From DATDOO01 sp035293245 (GTDB lineage: Bacteria > Pseudomonadota > Gammaproteobacteria > Methylococcales > Methylococcaceae): DNA of 53,369 bases. How positions within the stretch are numbered: the stretch's first letter is position 1; the number at the start of each line of letters is the position of its first letter. The DNA is taken from assembly GCA_035293245.1 (NCBI GenBank), contig DATDOO010000223.1, positions 1 through 53,369 of the forward strand. The letters are read 5' to 3'. Position numbers and translations under genes: made by a program. Shown piece by piece: positions 8,192 through 16,292 of this stretch. The notes beneath the pieces were generated by a model. It searched no databases, was not told the DNA's origin, and saw only the letters and a list, made by a program, of their open reading frames with translations.

Positions 8192-8207
8192 TGGCTGGGT
8201 ATTTGCA
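8192..8207 (+). promoter_or_regulatory. Sigma-54 (-24/-12) promoter for the exopolysaccharide export operon
   Basis: TGGCTGG-GTAT-TTGCA matches 10 of 12 consensus positions with GG 8193-8194 and GC 8205-8206 in exact spacing. Predicted transcription start is near 8218, leaving a leader of about 141 nt before the Wza-like gene. Confidence 0.8.
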
Positions 8208-8358
8208 AAGGCTTTTCTTTCGGGACGCTGGTACGGAGGGAAGGGCGAAACGTTGGACACGCTCCGATTCGCCGTGAATCAACCCTGCGGGCGTCGGCGC
8301 ATCGCGTCGCTTGGTTTGAACCATTCCTAGCCTTTTCATTCATCGGGTTACAACACGT

Positions 8359-8940
8359 ATGAAGTTTTCATCCCTGACTTTGGGAATTGTTTTATCGATC
8401 GTTTCGACCGCACCGGCCTTCGCGGAACCGCCGGCCGAGGCCGAAGCTGTGAGCGTACCTGCCGATTACCGGGTGGGCGCCGGCGACTTGCTGGAGGTTT
8501 CCGTCTGGCGGGAGGAATCCTTGAACAAGCAAGTATTGGTGAGGCCCGACGGTGGAATCACGTTTCCCCTGATCGGCGACCTGACGGCGGGGGGGCGTAC
8601 CGTGGCGGAGGTCAAGGCCGATGTCGCCACGCGACTGGCCGAGTTCATTTCCGATCCCGAGGTCAACGTCGCGGTCATCAACGTCAACCACAAAATCTAT
8701 GTGCTGGGCCGGGTCAACAAGCCGGGGGAATTCGTGACGCCCAACCGCGTCGACGTCATGCAGGCGCTGGCCATGGCGGGCGGCCTTACGCCGTTTGCCG
8801 ACGATGACAACATCAAGATCATTCGCCGCGGCGAGGGGGACGAGGTTTCCTTTCCTTTCGATTACGACGAGGTTGCTTCGGGAGACTCGCTGGAGCAGAA
8901 CATTCTGCTGCAGCGCGGCGACGTGATTGTGGTGCCTTGA
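8359..8940 (+). CDS. Polysaccharide export protein, Wza-like (exosortase-system type)
   Basis: A 193-residue periplasmic or outer-membrane exporter. Residues 1-22 form a signal peptide ending A-F-A-E. Residues about 34-115 are the polysaccharide export domain (YRVGAGDLLEVSVW start, V-R-P-D-G, FPLIGD), and about 117-190 form an SLBB domain (V-Y-V-L-G-R-V-N-K-P-G-E-F). It is much shorter than E. coli Wza (about 380) and lacks the C-terminal outer-membrane helix. The short form is common in exosortase-linked loci, where a separate beta-barrel protein follows, as it does here. It heads the co-directional operon downstream of a sigma-54 promoter. Confidence 0.88.
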   Translation: MKFSSLTLGIVLSIVSTAPAFAEPPAEAEAVSVPADYRVGAGDLLEVSVWREESLNKQVLVRPDGGITFPLIGDLTAGGRTVAEVKADVATRLAEFISDPEVNVAVINVNHKIYVLGRVNKPGEFVTPNRVDVMQALAMAGGLTPFADDDNIKIIRRGEGDEVSFPFDYDEVASGDSLEQNILLQRGDVIVVP

Positions 8941-8950
8941 GTTTCTACGC

Positions 8951-10219
8951 TTGCGTATCGGACGTTTTGCACGACGGCGTGCTGGAGCGCTGGGCATGGC
9001 CTTTTTGCTTTGCGGCGGATTCGCGCAAGGCAGGGAATACACCTTCCAGGCGGATGCCGGCGCAGGCCAGGATTACAACAGCAATCTTTTCCTGACGCCG
9101 CAGCCTCACGAAGAGATTTGGGGCAGCAACATCGGCCTGAACGCCAATTTTTCCGCGGCGGAGGAAATCTGGAACGTGACCGGCAACACCCGTTTCCAGA
9201 ATTACTACTACAGCGATTCCAACCTGGATACCGAAAACATTTTTCTCACCTTGATCGGCAATTATTCGCAGAACGAACGCACCCGCTGGGGCTTGCGCGG
9301 CAATTACACTCGCGACTCCACCCGGACGTCCTTCACCGAGGTCAACGACCTGGTCTTCCAGCAGGTGGGGCGCGACGGCAAGTCGCTCAACCCGTCGTGG
9401 ACCTACGCGCTCGACGAAAAAACCAGCCTGAACCTGGATTACCAGTTTCAAACGACGGAATACGACAAGACGGAGAACAGCTCCTTTCCGGACTCCCAGG
9501 TCCACACCGGCACCGCCGGCTTGCAGCACCGATACGACGACCGGCTGCAACTGAACGGCACGTTTTCCTTTACCCGTTACACCCTGCCGGGGAGCGCCAC
9601 TTCCACTCCGTTCGGACCGTTCCTGACCCTGGAAAACGTCTCGGAAGAAACCCGGATCGACTACGCCAATCTGCTGGCGGGATTTAGCTACGCCGTCGAC
9701 GAAACCTTCGATGTGGGCCTGTCCGGCGGCGGCCAGTACAGCATGACGGAGGCGGGTTCGCGCAGCCTGCTTCGGGACACGTCGGGCAACGAACTGGTCC
9801 TGGACGAACAGCACCTGACGAGCGAAACGCCGACCTGGCTGCTCAACGCCAATGCGACCAAGCGCTTCGAGCGCAGCCAGATCGGTTTCGATTTCAGCAA
9901 GTCCAGCTCGCCCAACATTTACGGCGACCTGATCGACGACACCCGCTATTCCTTGGTCGTCAAACACGGCTTCACCCCGTTGTTGAACGGATCGGCGCGG
10001 CTGGTTTATTCGGAGAGGGGCACGGGACAGGTCGACAGCGACGCGCTGCTTCATTCCTACAGCGCCCAAACCGGCCTGGACTGGAGCCTGACGGAAAGCT
10101 GGACGGTCAGCGCTTCCTATCGCTATACCCAGCAGGCGATCGACACGGCGGACGAACGTCCGGAAAACCACGCGGTTTTCCTGAACGTCCGCTATCTCTG
10201 GGACAAAGTCCAATTCTGA
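8951..10219 (+). CDS. Exosortase-system-associated outer-membrane beta-barrel protein
   Basis: About 422 residues. After a short signal sequence (R-F-A-R-R-R, then A-G-A-L-G-M-A-F-L-L) the protein consists of alternating aromatic/polar strands (Y-x-Y, W-x-L-x-A, N-x-x-F) ending in a terminal aromatic residue, typical of a TonB-less outer-membrane beta-barrel of the type found beside PEP-CTERM export proteins. It probably forms the outer-membrane pore or guides the polymer. The start is uncertain: TTG 8951 gives the best signal peptide; TTG 8927 would overlap the previous gene by 14 nt; ATG 8996 has a good GGAG but leaves the signal peptide without its basic start. Confidence 0.75.
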   Translation: MRIGRFARRRAGALGMAFLLCGGFAQGREYTFQADAGAGQDYNSNLFLTPQPHEEIWGSNIGLNANFSAAEEIWNVTGNTRFQNYYYSDSNLDTENIFLTLIGNYSQNERTRWGLRGNYTRDSTRTSFTEVNDLVFQQVGRDGKSLNPSWTYALDEKTSLNLDYQFQTTEYDKTENSSFPDSQVHTGTAGLQHRYDDRLQLNGTFSFTRYTLPGSATSTPFGPFLTLENVSEETRIDYANLLAGFSYAVDETFDVGLSGGGQYSMTEAGSRSLLRDTSGNELVLDEQHLTSETPTWLLNANATKRFERSQIGFDFSKSSSPNIYGDLIDDTRYSLVVKHGFTPLLNGSARLVYSERGTGQVDSDALLHSYSAQTGLDWSLTESWTVSASYRYTQQAIDTADERPENHAVFLNVRYLWDKVQF

Positions 10220-10230
10220 CGAGCCAATCG

Positions 10231-11982
10231 ATGCAAGAGAAAGAACTTCAAGACTATATCGCCGCCTTCAAACGGAAGAAAAAACCGGCTTTCGCCATTT
10301 TCGGCGGCATTCTGTTTCTGAGTTTGCTCATCGCCTTCCTCTTGCCTCCGGCCTACCGCTCCACTGCCACGATTCTCATCGAGGAGCAGGAAATTCCCAC
10401 CGAACTGGTGCGTTCGACCATCACGACCTACGCTACCCAGCGCTTGCAGATGATCAACCAGCGGGTCATGAGCCGGGCCAACCTGGAGCAGATCATCAAG
10501 AAATTCGATCTCTACTCCAAGGAACGGCAAAAGCTCGCCGCCGAAGAAGTCATCGAAAAAATGCGCAAGGACATCTCCCTGGACACCATCAGCGCCGACG
10601 TCATCGACCCGCGCACCGGCCATCCGTCCACCGCCACCATTGCCTTCACCTTGTCTTACGAAGGACGCAATCCGGAGGTGGTGCAGCGCGTGGCCAACGA
10701 AATCACCTCGCTCTATCTGGAGGAGAACCTGAAGGTCCGCACCCAGAAAACCGCCGAAACTTCCGATTTCCTCCGGGAGGAAGCCAAGCAAATGGGCGAA
10801 TACGTTTCGCGGGTCGAACAGAAACTGGCGGATTTCAAGGAGACCCACCTCAACCGCTTGCCGGAGCAAAAGCAGCTCACCATCCAGCTTCTCGACCGAA
10901 CCGAACGCGACTTGATGGACGTGGACATTCAGATTCGCTCGATGGAGGAGCGCCGTTTCTACCTGGACGGGCAACTGGCGCAGATCAAGCCGGACAGCCC
11001 CATCGTCTCCTCCTCCGGCGAACGCATATTCGGCCCGGAAGACCGCCTGAAAACCTTGCGCACCCAGTATCTGAGCCTGTCCAGCGCGTATTCCGACAAG
11101 CATCCCGACGTGGTGAAGATGCGTACGGAAATTCAGTCCCTGGAACGCGAAACCGGCGCTGTGGACAACGCCCTGGAGCAGACCAAGGAACTCGAACAAC
11201 TGCGCGGTCAGCTGGCCTCGCTCCGCGATCGCTATTCGGAAAATCATCCGGAGGTCATCGAGTTGACCAAGCGCATTGCGGTCCTGGAGGCGTCGATTCA
11301 TAAAGCCGGCACCGCCAGTGCCGTGAAACGAATCGCGCAAAGCCAGCCGGAAAACCCGGCCTACATCACGTTGCAGGCCCAGCGCGACAGCGCCGTGCAG
11401 GATATGGCCTCCCTGGCGCAAAAGCGCACCGAGCTGAAGGCGAAACTGGCGGAATACGAAAAATGGCTGGTGCAGAGCCCCGACGTGGAACGCCAATATA
11501 TGGGACTGGTCCGGGACTACGACAACGCCACCCTGCGCTACCGGGAACTCAAGGCGAAGGAAATGGAAGCGGATGTGGCCGAGCAACTGGAAAAGAAAAG
11601 CAAGGGCGAGCGCTTTTCCATCATCGAGCCGCCGCTCTTGCCCGAAAAACCCGTCAAGCCCAACCGTCCGGCCCTGGCGTTTCTCGGTCTGGTGCTCTCC
11701 ATCACCTGCGCGGGCGGTTACGTGACGCTTACGGAAACGCTGGATAGATCCATACGCGGCTCCAAAACCGTGGCGGCGCTGACCGGTTCCCTCCCGCTCG
11801 CCGTCATCCCGTTCATCGCCACCGACGAGGCCGTCGCCGAACAAAAGCGGACCTTGATCGTCGCGGCCGCCGTCGCGATGGGTGCCGTCATCCTGGCCCT
11901 CATTTTGGTCCACCTGCTGTGGACACCGCTGGACGTTCTCTGGTTCAGGGGAATCAGGAAAATCGACAAGGTTCTTATCTGA
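10231..11982 (+). CDS. Chain-length determinant, Wzz/GumC-like (exosortase-system type)
   Basis: A 583-residue inner-membrane protein. A membrane helix at about 19-38 is followed by the Wzz head (R-S-T-A-T-I-L-I, E-L-V-R-S-T), then a long periplasmic region rich in Glu, Lys, Gln and Leu heptads (about 170-460, coiled coil). A second helix lies near 485-505 and a third near 545-565. The large coiled-coil form belongs to the polysaccharide co-polymerase family that sets polymer length together with Wzy and the tyrosine kinase. It follows the beta-barrel gene by 11 nt and precedes the kinase gene, the standard order of exosortase-linked exopolysaccharide operons. Confidence 0.88.
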   Translation: MQEKELQDYIAAFKRKKKPAFAIFGGILFLSLLIAFLLPPAYRSTATILIEEQEIPTELVRSTITTYATQRLQMINQRVMSRANLEQIIKKFDLYSKERQKLAAEEVIEKMRKDISLDTISADVIDPRTGHPSTATIAFTLSYEGRNPEVVQRVANEITSLYLEENLKVRTQKTAETSDFLREEAKQMGEYVSRVEQKLADFKETHLNRLPEQKQLTIQLLDRTERDLMDVDIQIRSMEERRFYLDGQLAQIKPDSPIVSSSGERIFGPEDRLKTLRTQYLSLSSAYSDKHPDVVKMRTEIQSLERETGAVDNALEQTKELEQLRGQLASLRDRYSENHPEVIELTKRIAVLEASIHKAGTASAVKRIAQSQPENPAYITLQAQRDSAVQDMASLAQKRTELKAKLAEYEKWLVQSPDVERQYMGLVRDYDNATLRYRELKAKEMEADVAEQLEKKSKGERFSIIEPPLLPEKPVKPNRPALAFLGLVLSITCAGGYVTLTETLDRSIRGSKTVAALTGSLPLAVIPFIATDEAVAEQKRTLIVAAAVAMGAVILALILVHLLWTPLDVLWFRGIRKIDKVLI

Positions 11983-12017
11983 CCAACCACCGTACAGAAA
12001 ACCGGAACACCCAAGCC

Positions 12018-12803
12018 ATGACCCACTCACCACCCGCCTTCGATCAGTTGCCAGCCGGCATGCGGACCCCCTCCCTTGCCAACGGCAAAGGGAATCCCCC
12101 GGAAAACATCAACTACACGCAAACCCGGACGGCGAAGATTTCCCGCGATTTCCTGCGCAGCCAGCGGATCATCGCCGGCTACGATTCGTGCCCGTTCGTC
12201 GATTCCTACAAGGTTCTGCGCACCAAAGTTTTGCAGAAAATGCGCGAGAACGGCTGGAACGCTCTCGCCGTCACCAGTCCGGGACCTGGCTGCGGCAAAA
12301 GCCTTACGGCGATCAACCTGGCCATTTCCCTGGCTCTGGAAGTGCATCAGACCGTGCTGCTGGTGGATGCCAACCTCAGACATCCGGCCGTGCACCGCTA
12401 CCTGGGCATCACCCCCGATTACGGCCTCAGCGATTATCTGCTCGACAACACGCCCATCGAGAAAATCCTGGTGAATCCGGAAGGCTTCAGCCGTTTCGTG
12501 CTGCTGCCCTGCAAAAGGCCGCTGCTGGAATCTTCGGAAATGCTCGCCTCGCAAAAAATGGCGGCGCTGGTCGATGAGCTCAAAAGCCGCTACCCCTCCC
12601 GCTATACCCTGTTCGACCTGCCCCATCTCGGGACTGCCGACGCCCTTTCCTTCGCGCCGTTCGTGGACGCAGTGCTGCTGGTGGCGGAAGAAGGCAGGAC
12701 GACCCACGACGAATTGGCCCAGGCCGTCGACGCGCTGCAAGGGCCGCAGTTGCTCGGCGTGGTGTTGAACAAGGCGGACATCGGCGCGCTTGAGGCGGCC
12801 TGA
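12018..12803 (+). CDS. Exopolysaccharide tyrosine autokinase-like P-loop ATPase
   Basis: A 261-residue cytoplasmic ATPase of the BY-kinase/MinD fold. The Walker A is S-P-G-P-G-C-G-K-S (near residues 92-100), Walker A' is L-L-V-D-A-N near 115-120, and Walker B is the F-D-L-P region near 200. BY-kinases partner with Wzz-type proteins to control polymer synthesis through autophosphorylation of a C-terminal tyrosine cluster. That cluster is absent here: the protein ends shortly after N-K-A-D-I-G-A-L-E-A-A. This is usual for the stand-alone exosortase-linked subfamily, so kinase activity is uncertain. The chosen ATG 12018 lies 35 nt after the chain-length gene; longer in-frame starts would overlap it. 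Confidence 0.85.
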   Translation: MTHSPPAFDQLPAGMRTPSLANGKGNPPENINYTQTRTAKISRDFLRSQRIIAGYDSCPFVDSYKVLRTKVLQKMRENGWNALAVTSPGPGCGKSLTAINLAISLALEVHQTVLLVDANLRHPAVHRYLGITPDYGLSDYLLDNTPIEKILVNPEGFSRFVLLPCKRPLLESSEMLASQKMAALVDELKSRYPSRYTLFDLPHLGTADALSFAPFVDAVLLVAEEGRTTHDELAQAVDALQGPQLLGVVLNKADIGALEAA

Positions 12804-12818
12804 TGGAGCGACGCCGGT

Positions 12819-12898
12819 TCGTAGGGTGGGTTGGACGCGCTACCCAAAGGCGGCTCGAATTTACCGGGACCGCAACGCGCGTCGTAACCCATCCTGCA
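12819..12898 (+). repeat. Imperfect inverted intergenic repeat (GTAGGGTGGGTT type)
   Basis: The unit begins gtagggtgggttggacgcgc (12821-12840) and ends gcgcgtcgtaacccatcctgc (12878-12898), whose reverse complement matches the beginning with a few changes. This GTAGGGTGGGTT...AACCCATCCTGC layout is a familiar dispersed intergenic element of proteobacterial genomes. It sits between the kinase gene and gmd and splits the operon into two blocks. Confidence 0.6.
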
Positions 12899-12942
12899 TT
12901 GATTGATTCTTGCGGACCGATTTTTATTTCAGCGGCATTTCC

Positions 12943-14031
12943 ATGAACAAAGTAGCTCTGATTACCGGCATCACCGGTCAGGACGGCGCCTACCTGGCCG
13001 AATTCCTTCTGGAAAAAGGCTATGAGGTGCACGGCATTAAGCGCCGCGCGTCCCTGTTCAACACCGACCGCATCGATCACCTCTATCAGGACCCCCACGT
13101 CCGGGATCGCCGCTTGATCCTGCATTACGGCGACATGACCGATTCCACCAACCTGATCCGCATCGTGCAGCAGGTGCAGCCGGACGAAATCTACAACCTG
13201 GCCGCCCAGAGCCACGTGCAGGTGTCGTTCGAGACTCCGGAATACACCGCGGATACCGACGGGCTGGGCACCCTGCGCCTGCTGGAAGCGATCCGCATCC
13301 TCGGCCTGGAAAAGAAAACCCGCATCTACCAGGCCTCCACGTCGGAACTGTTCGGCAAGGTGCAGGAAATCCCGCAAAGGGAAACCACGCCTTTTTACCC
13401 CCGTTCCCCGTATGCGGTCGCCAAGCTGTATGCGTACTGGATCACGGTCAATTATCGCGAGGCGTACGGCATGTACGCCTGCAACGGCATCCTCTTCAAC
13501 CACGAATCCCCTTTGCGCGGCGAGACCTTCGTCAGCCGCAAGATCACCCGCGCCCTGTGCCGCATCAAGCTGGGACTCCAGGATTGCCTGTACCTCGGCA
13601 ATCTCGACTCCAAGCGAGACTGGGGCCACGCGCGCGATTACGTGGAAATGCAATGGCTGATGCTGCAGCAGGACGAACCCGACGACTACGTGATCGCCAC
13701 CGGAAGCCAGTACAGCGTGCGCGAATTCGCGGCCCTCACGGCACGCGAGTTGGGAATCGAACTGCGTTGGCATGGGCACGGCGTCGAGGAAAAAGGTATC
13801 GACGCGGCCACGGGCCGCTGCATCGTCGCGGTCGACCCGCGCTACTTCCGCCCCACCGAGGTGGAAACCCTGCTCGGCGACCCCGGCAAGGCACGGGAAA
13901 AACTCGGCTGGCGTCCAGCAACCTCCTTCGGCGACTTGGTGAAGGAAATGGTCCGGGAAGACCTGAAAACGGCGGAACGGGACGCCTTGTGCCGGCGGGA
14001 AGGCTTCCGGGTGCACGAATATCATGAATAA
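12943..14031 (+). CDS. gmd: GDP-mannose 4,6-dehydratase
   Basis: A 362-residue cytoplasmic enzyme converting GDP-D-mannose to GDP-4-keto-6-deoxy-D-mannose, the first dedicated step to GDP-L-fucose. The NADP-binding motif G-I-T-G-Q-D-G is at residues 9-15, the T-S-E region is near 132, and the catalytic Tyr157 and Lys161 sit in S-P-Y-A-V-A-K, at the same positions as in E. coli Gmd. The family signature N-H-E-S-P-L-R-G-E-T-F-V is present. ATG 12943 gives a normal length; an upstream in-frame start would add residues before the Rossmann strand. It overlaps fcl by 8 nt, so the two are co-translated. Confidence 0.95.
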   Translation: MNKVALITGITGQDGAYLAEFLLEKGYEVHGIKRRASLFNTDRIDHLYQDPHVRDRRLILHYGDMTDSTNLIRIVQQVQPDEIYNLAAQSHVQVSFETPEYTADTDGLGTLRLLEAIRILGLEKKTRIYQASTSELFGKVQEIPQRETTPFYPRSPYAVAKLYAYWITVNYREAYGMYACNGILFNHESPLRGETFVSRKITRALCRIKLGLQDCLYLGNLDSKRDWGHARDYVEMQWLMLQQDEPDDYVIATGSQYSVREFAALTARELGIELRWHGHGVEEKGIDAATGRCIVAVDPRYFRPTEVETLLGDPGKAREKLGWRPATSFGDLVKEMVREDLKTAERDALCRREGFRVHEYHE

Positions 14032-14965
14032 ATCGGCCCGCATCTTCGTCGCCGGCCATCGCGGACTCGTGGGTTCGGCCATCGTCCGCGCGCTGGAGGC
14101 TCGCGGATATTCCGCCATCGTCACGCGGACGCGGCAGGAACTGGACCTGACCGACTACGCGGCGGTGCGGGAATTTTTCGCCGCCGAGCGCCCCTTTTGC
14201 GTCATCGACGCCGCGGCCAAGGTGGGGGGCATCCACGCCAACGACACCTATCCGGCGGATTTCATCCGCGACAACCTGCTGATCCAGACCAACCTGATCG
14301 ACTGCGCCCATCGGGCGGGCGTGGAAAAATTCGTGTTCCTGGGTTCGTCCTGCATCTACCCCAGGCTGGCGCCGCAGCCCATGAAGGAGGAATACCTCCT
14401 CACCAGCCCCCTTGAACCCACCAACCAGTGGTACGCCATCGCCAAGATCGCCGGCATCAAGATGTGTCAGGCCTACCGGCGGCAGTACGGCTTCGACGCC
14501 ATCAGCCTCATGCCCACCAACCTGTATGGCCCCGGCGACAACTTCGACTTGCAGAACTCCCACGTCCTGCCGGCGCTGATACGCAAGTTCCACGAAGCCA
14601 AGACAGCCGCTGCCCCGTCGGTGACGGTGTGGGGCACGGGGACGCCGAGACGGGAATTCCTGCATGTGGACGATCTGGCCGAGGCGGCCGTGTTCCTGAT
14701 GGAAAACTACGCGGACGAGAGCATCGTCAACGTGGGCGTCGGCGAGGACGTCAGCATCCGCGCGCTGGCGGAACTCGTGCGGGATGCCGTGGGCTACCGC
14801 GGCGAAATCGTCTTCGACTCCGCCAAACCCGACGGCGCGCCGCGGAAACTTCTCGACGTGTCCCGCTTGCGCGCCCTGGGATGGCAGGCCCGCATTCCTC
14901 TGGCGGAGGGCATCCGCGACACCTATGCCTGGTTTGTGGCCCATGGGAGCGATATTCGTGGCTAG
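14024..14965 (+). CDS. fcl: GDP-L-fucose synthase
   Basis: A 313-residue epimerase/reductase that turns the Gmd product into GDP-L-fucose with NADPH. The Rossmann motif G-H-R-G-L-V-G is at residues 10-16, the catalytic serine/cysteine pair lies in G-S-S-C-I-Y-P near 106-112, and Tyr137/Lys141 are in W-Y-A-I-A-K, one residue shifted from E. coli WcaG. It starts inside the gmd coding sequence. Together with manC at 33.6 kb this completes mannose-1-phosphate to GDP-fucose, so the polymer very likely contains L-fucose or a relative. Confidence 0.95.
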   Translation: MNKSARIFVAGHRGLVGSAIVRALEARGYSAIVTRTRQELDLTDYAAVREFFAAERPFCVIDAAAKVGGIHANDTYPADFIRDNLLIQTNLIDCAHRAGVEKFVFLGSSCIYPRLAPQPMKEEYLLTSPLEPTNQWYAIAKIAGIKMCQAYRRQYGFDAISLMPTNLYGPGDNFDLQNSHVLPALIRKFHEAKTAAAPSVTVWGTGTPRREFLHVDDLAEAAVFLMENYADESIVNVGVGEDVSIRALAELVRDAVGYRGEIVFDSAKPDGAPRKLLDVSRLRALGWQARIPLAEGIRDTYAWFVAHGSDIRG

Positions 14966-15020
14966 CCCGGCGATGCGGCGTTCCAACCCGCCCGGTAAGG
15001 ACGGCCCTGAGGGTAACTCC

Positions 15021-16232
15021 ATGAAAAAACTGATCTTCGTCAATCGTTACTTCTATCCGGACCATTCGGCGACCAGCCAGATGCTCTCGGATTTGGCTTT
15101 CGGCCTGGCCAAAAAGGGCGATTGCGAAATTCACGTCGTCACCAGCCGCCAGCGGTACGACAATCCCATGGCCGGCCTTTCGCCGCGGGAAACGGTGGAT
15201 GGCGTGGAAATTCACCGCACCTGGACCTCCACCTTCGGGCGGAACAACCTGATCGGCCGGGCATTCGACTACCTCGGCTTTTACCTGACGGCGTTCGGCA
15301 AACTGCTGGTTCTGGCCGACCGACATACGGTCATCGTCGCCAAGACCGATCCCCCGCTGATTTCCGTGGTGGCGGCCGTGGCCGCCCGGATCAAGTCGGC
15401 AACGCTGATCAACTGGGTCCAGGACCTGTTTCCGGAAGTGGCCGCCGCCTTGGGCGTTCCCCTGGCCAAAGGCCCCTTATTCGGCCTGTTGCGCGGACTC
15501 AGGAATTTCTCCCTGAAAGCGGCGCGCATCAATGTGGCCATCGGCGACCTGATGCGGCAAAGGCTGCGCGACGAGGGCATTCCGGCGGATCGTATCCGCG
15601 TGGTCCACAACTGGGCGGACGGGGAGCAGATCAGGCCGATCCTGCCGGAGGCCAATCCCCTGCGCAAGGAATGGGGGCTGGACGGGAAATTCGTGGTGGG
15701 CTACTCGGGAAACCTGGGCCGGAGCCACGAATTCGGCACCATCCTCGAAGCGGCGGCCGCCCTGCGGGGCCGGCTGGACATCGTGTTCCTCATGATCGGC
15801 GGCGGGGCCAATCTGCCCGGTGTGCAAAAGGAAGTGGCCGCCAAGGGGCTGCGCAACATCGTGTTCAAGCCCTATCAGCCCCGCGAGAGACTCGCCGAGA
15901 GCCTGTCCGCTTCCGACGCACATCTGGTCAGTCTAAGACCGGAACTGGAAGGGCTGATCGTGCCGAGCAAGTTTTACGGCATTGCCGCAGCGGGACGGCC
16001 GGTGCTGTTCATCGGCAGTCCGAAGGGGGAAATCGCCGGGATCGTCGCCAAGTCGTTTTGCGGGTACAGCGTGGCCTTGGGCGACGGCGCCGGCCTGAAG
16101 GAGAAAATCTCCCAAATGGCCGACCATCCGGAACTCCGCCACGCCATGGGCCATGCCGCGCTGAGCGAATTCAGGGCGCTGTTCAGCTTCCCGGCGGCGC
16201 TGACGCACTGGGAAACGGTTTTGGCAAGCTAG
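15021..16232 (+). CDS. Glycosyltransferase family 4 (WbuB-like)
   Basis: A 403-residue GT-B glycosyltransferase. The N-terminal half opens F-V-N-R-Y-F-Y-P-D-H-S-A-T-S-Q, the pattern of WbuB-type enzymes that transfer amino-deoxyhexoses or related sugars. The C-terminal nucleotide-sugar half has G-Y-S-G-N-L-G-R-S-H near 229-238 and the L-V-S-L-R-P...E-G-L-I-V-P-S-K-F-Y acidic region. It is cytoplasmic and membrane-associated. It lies 55 nt after fcl. The linkage and donor cannot be read from sequence; fucose is plausible from the context but unproven. Confidence 0.85.
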   Translation: MKKLIFVNRYFYPDHSATSQMLSDLAFGLAKKGDCEIHVVTSRQRYDNPMAGLSPRETVDGVEIHRTWTSTFGRNNLIGRAFDYLGFYLTAFGKLLVLADRHTVIVAKTDPPLISVVAAVAARIKSATLINWVQDLFPEVAAALGVPLAKGPLFGLLRGLRNFSLKAARINVAIGDLMRQRLRDEGIPADRIRVVHNWADGEQIRPILPEANPLRKEWGLDGKFVVGYSGNLGRSHEFGTILEAAAALRGRLDIVFLMIGGGANLPGVQKEVAAKGLRNIVFKPYQPRERLAESLSASDAHLVSLRPELEGLIVPSKFYGIAAAGRPVLFIGSPKGEIAGIVAKSFCGYSVALGDGAGLKEKISQMADHPELRHAMGHAALSEFRALFSFPAALTHWETVLAS

Positions 16233-16292
16233 CAGGCGGGTTTGCATTCGCCTGGTTTTCGATGCGCTGAATAGAAAAACGATGCTCCGATC

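Noticed and set aside
5549..8260. 903-codon minus-strand open frame opposite the TPR lipoprotein gene
   Set aside because: Mirror of repeated plus-strand codons; Leu/Gln/Val repeats without structure; no start signal.
10192..12033. Long minus-strand open frame opposite the chain-length gene
   Set aside because: Composition of a shadow frame; the plus-strand Wzz-like gene is unambiguous.
12018..12803. Functional tyrosine autokinase with phosphorylation cluster
   Set aside because: No C-terminal tyrosine cluster is present, so only a kinase-like ATPase is called.
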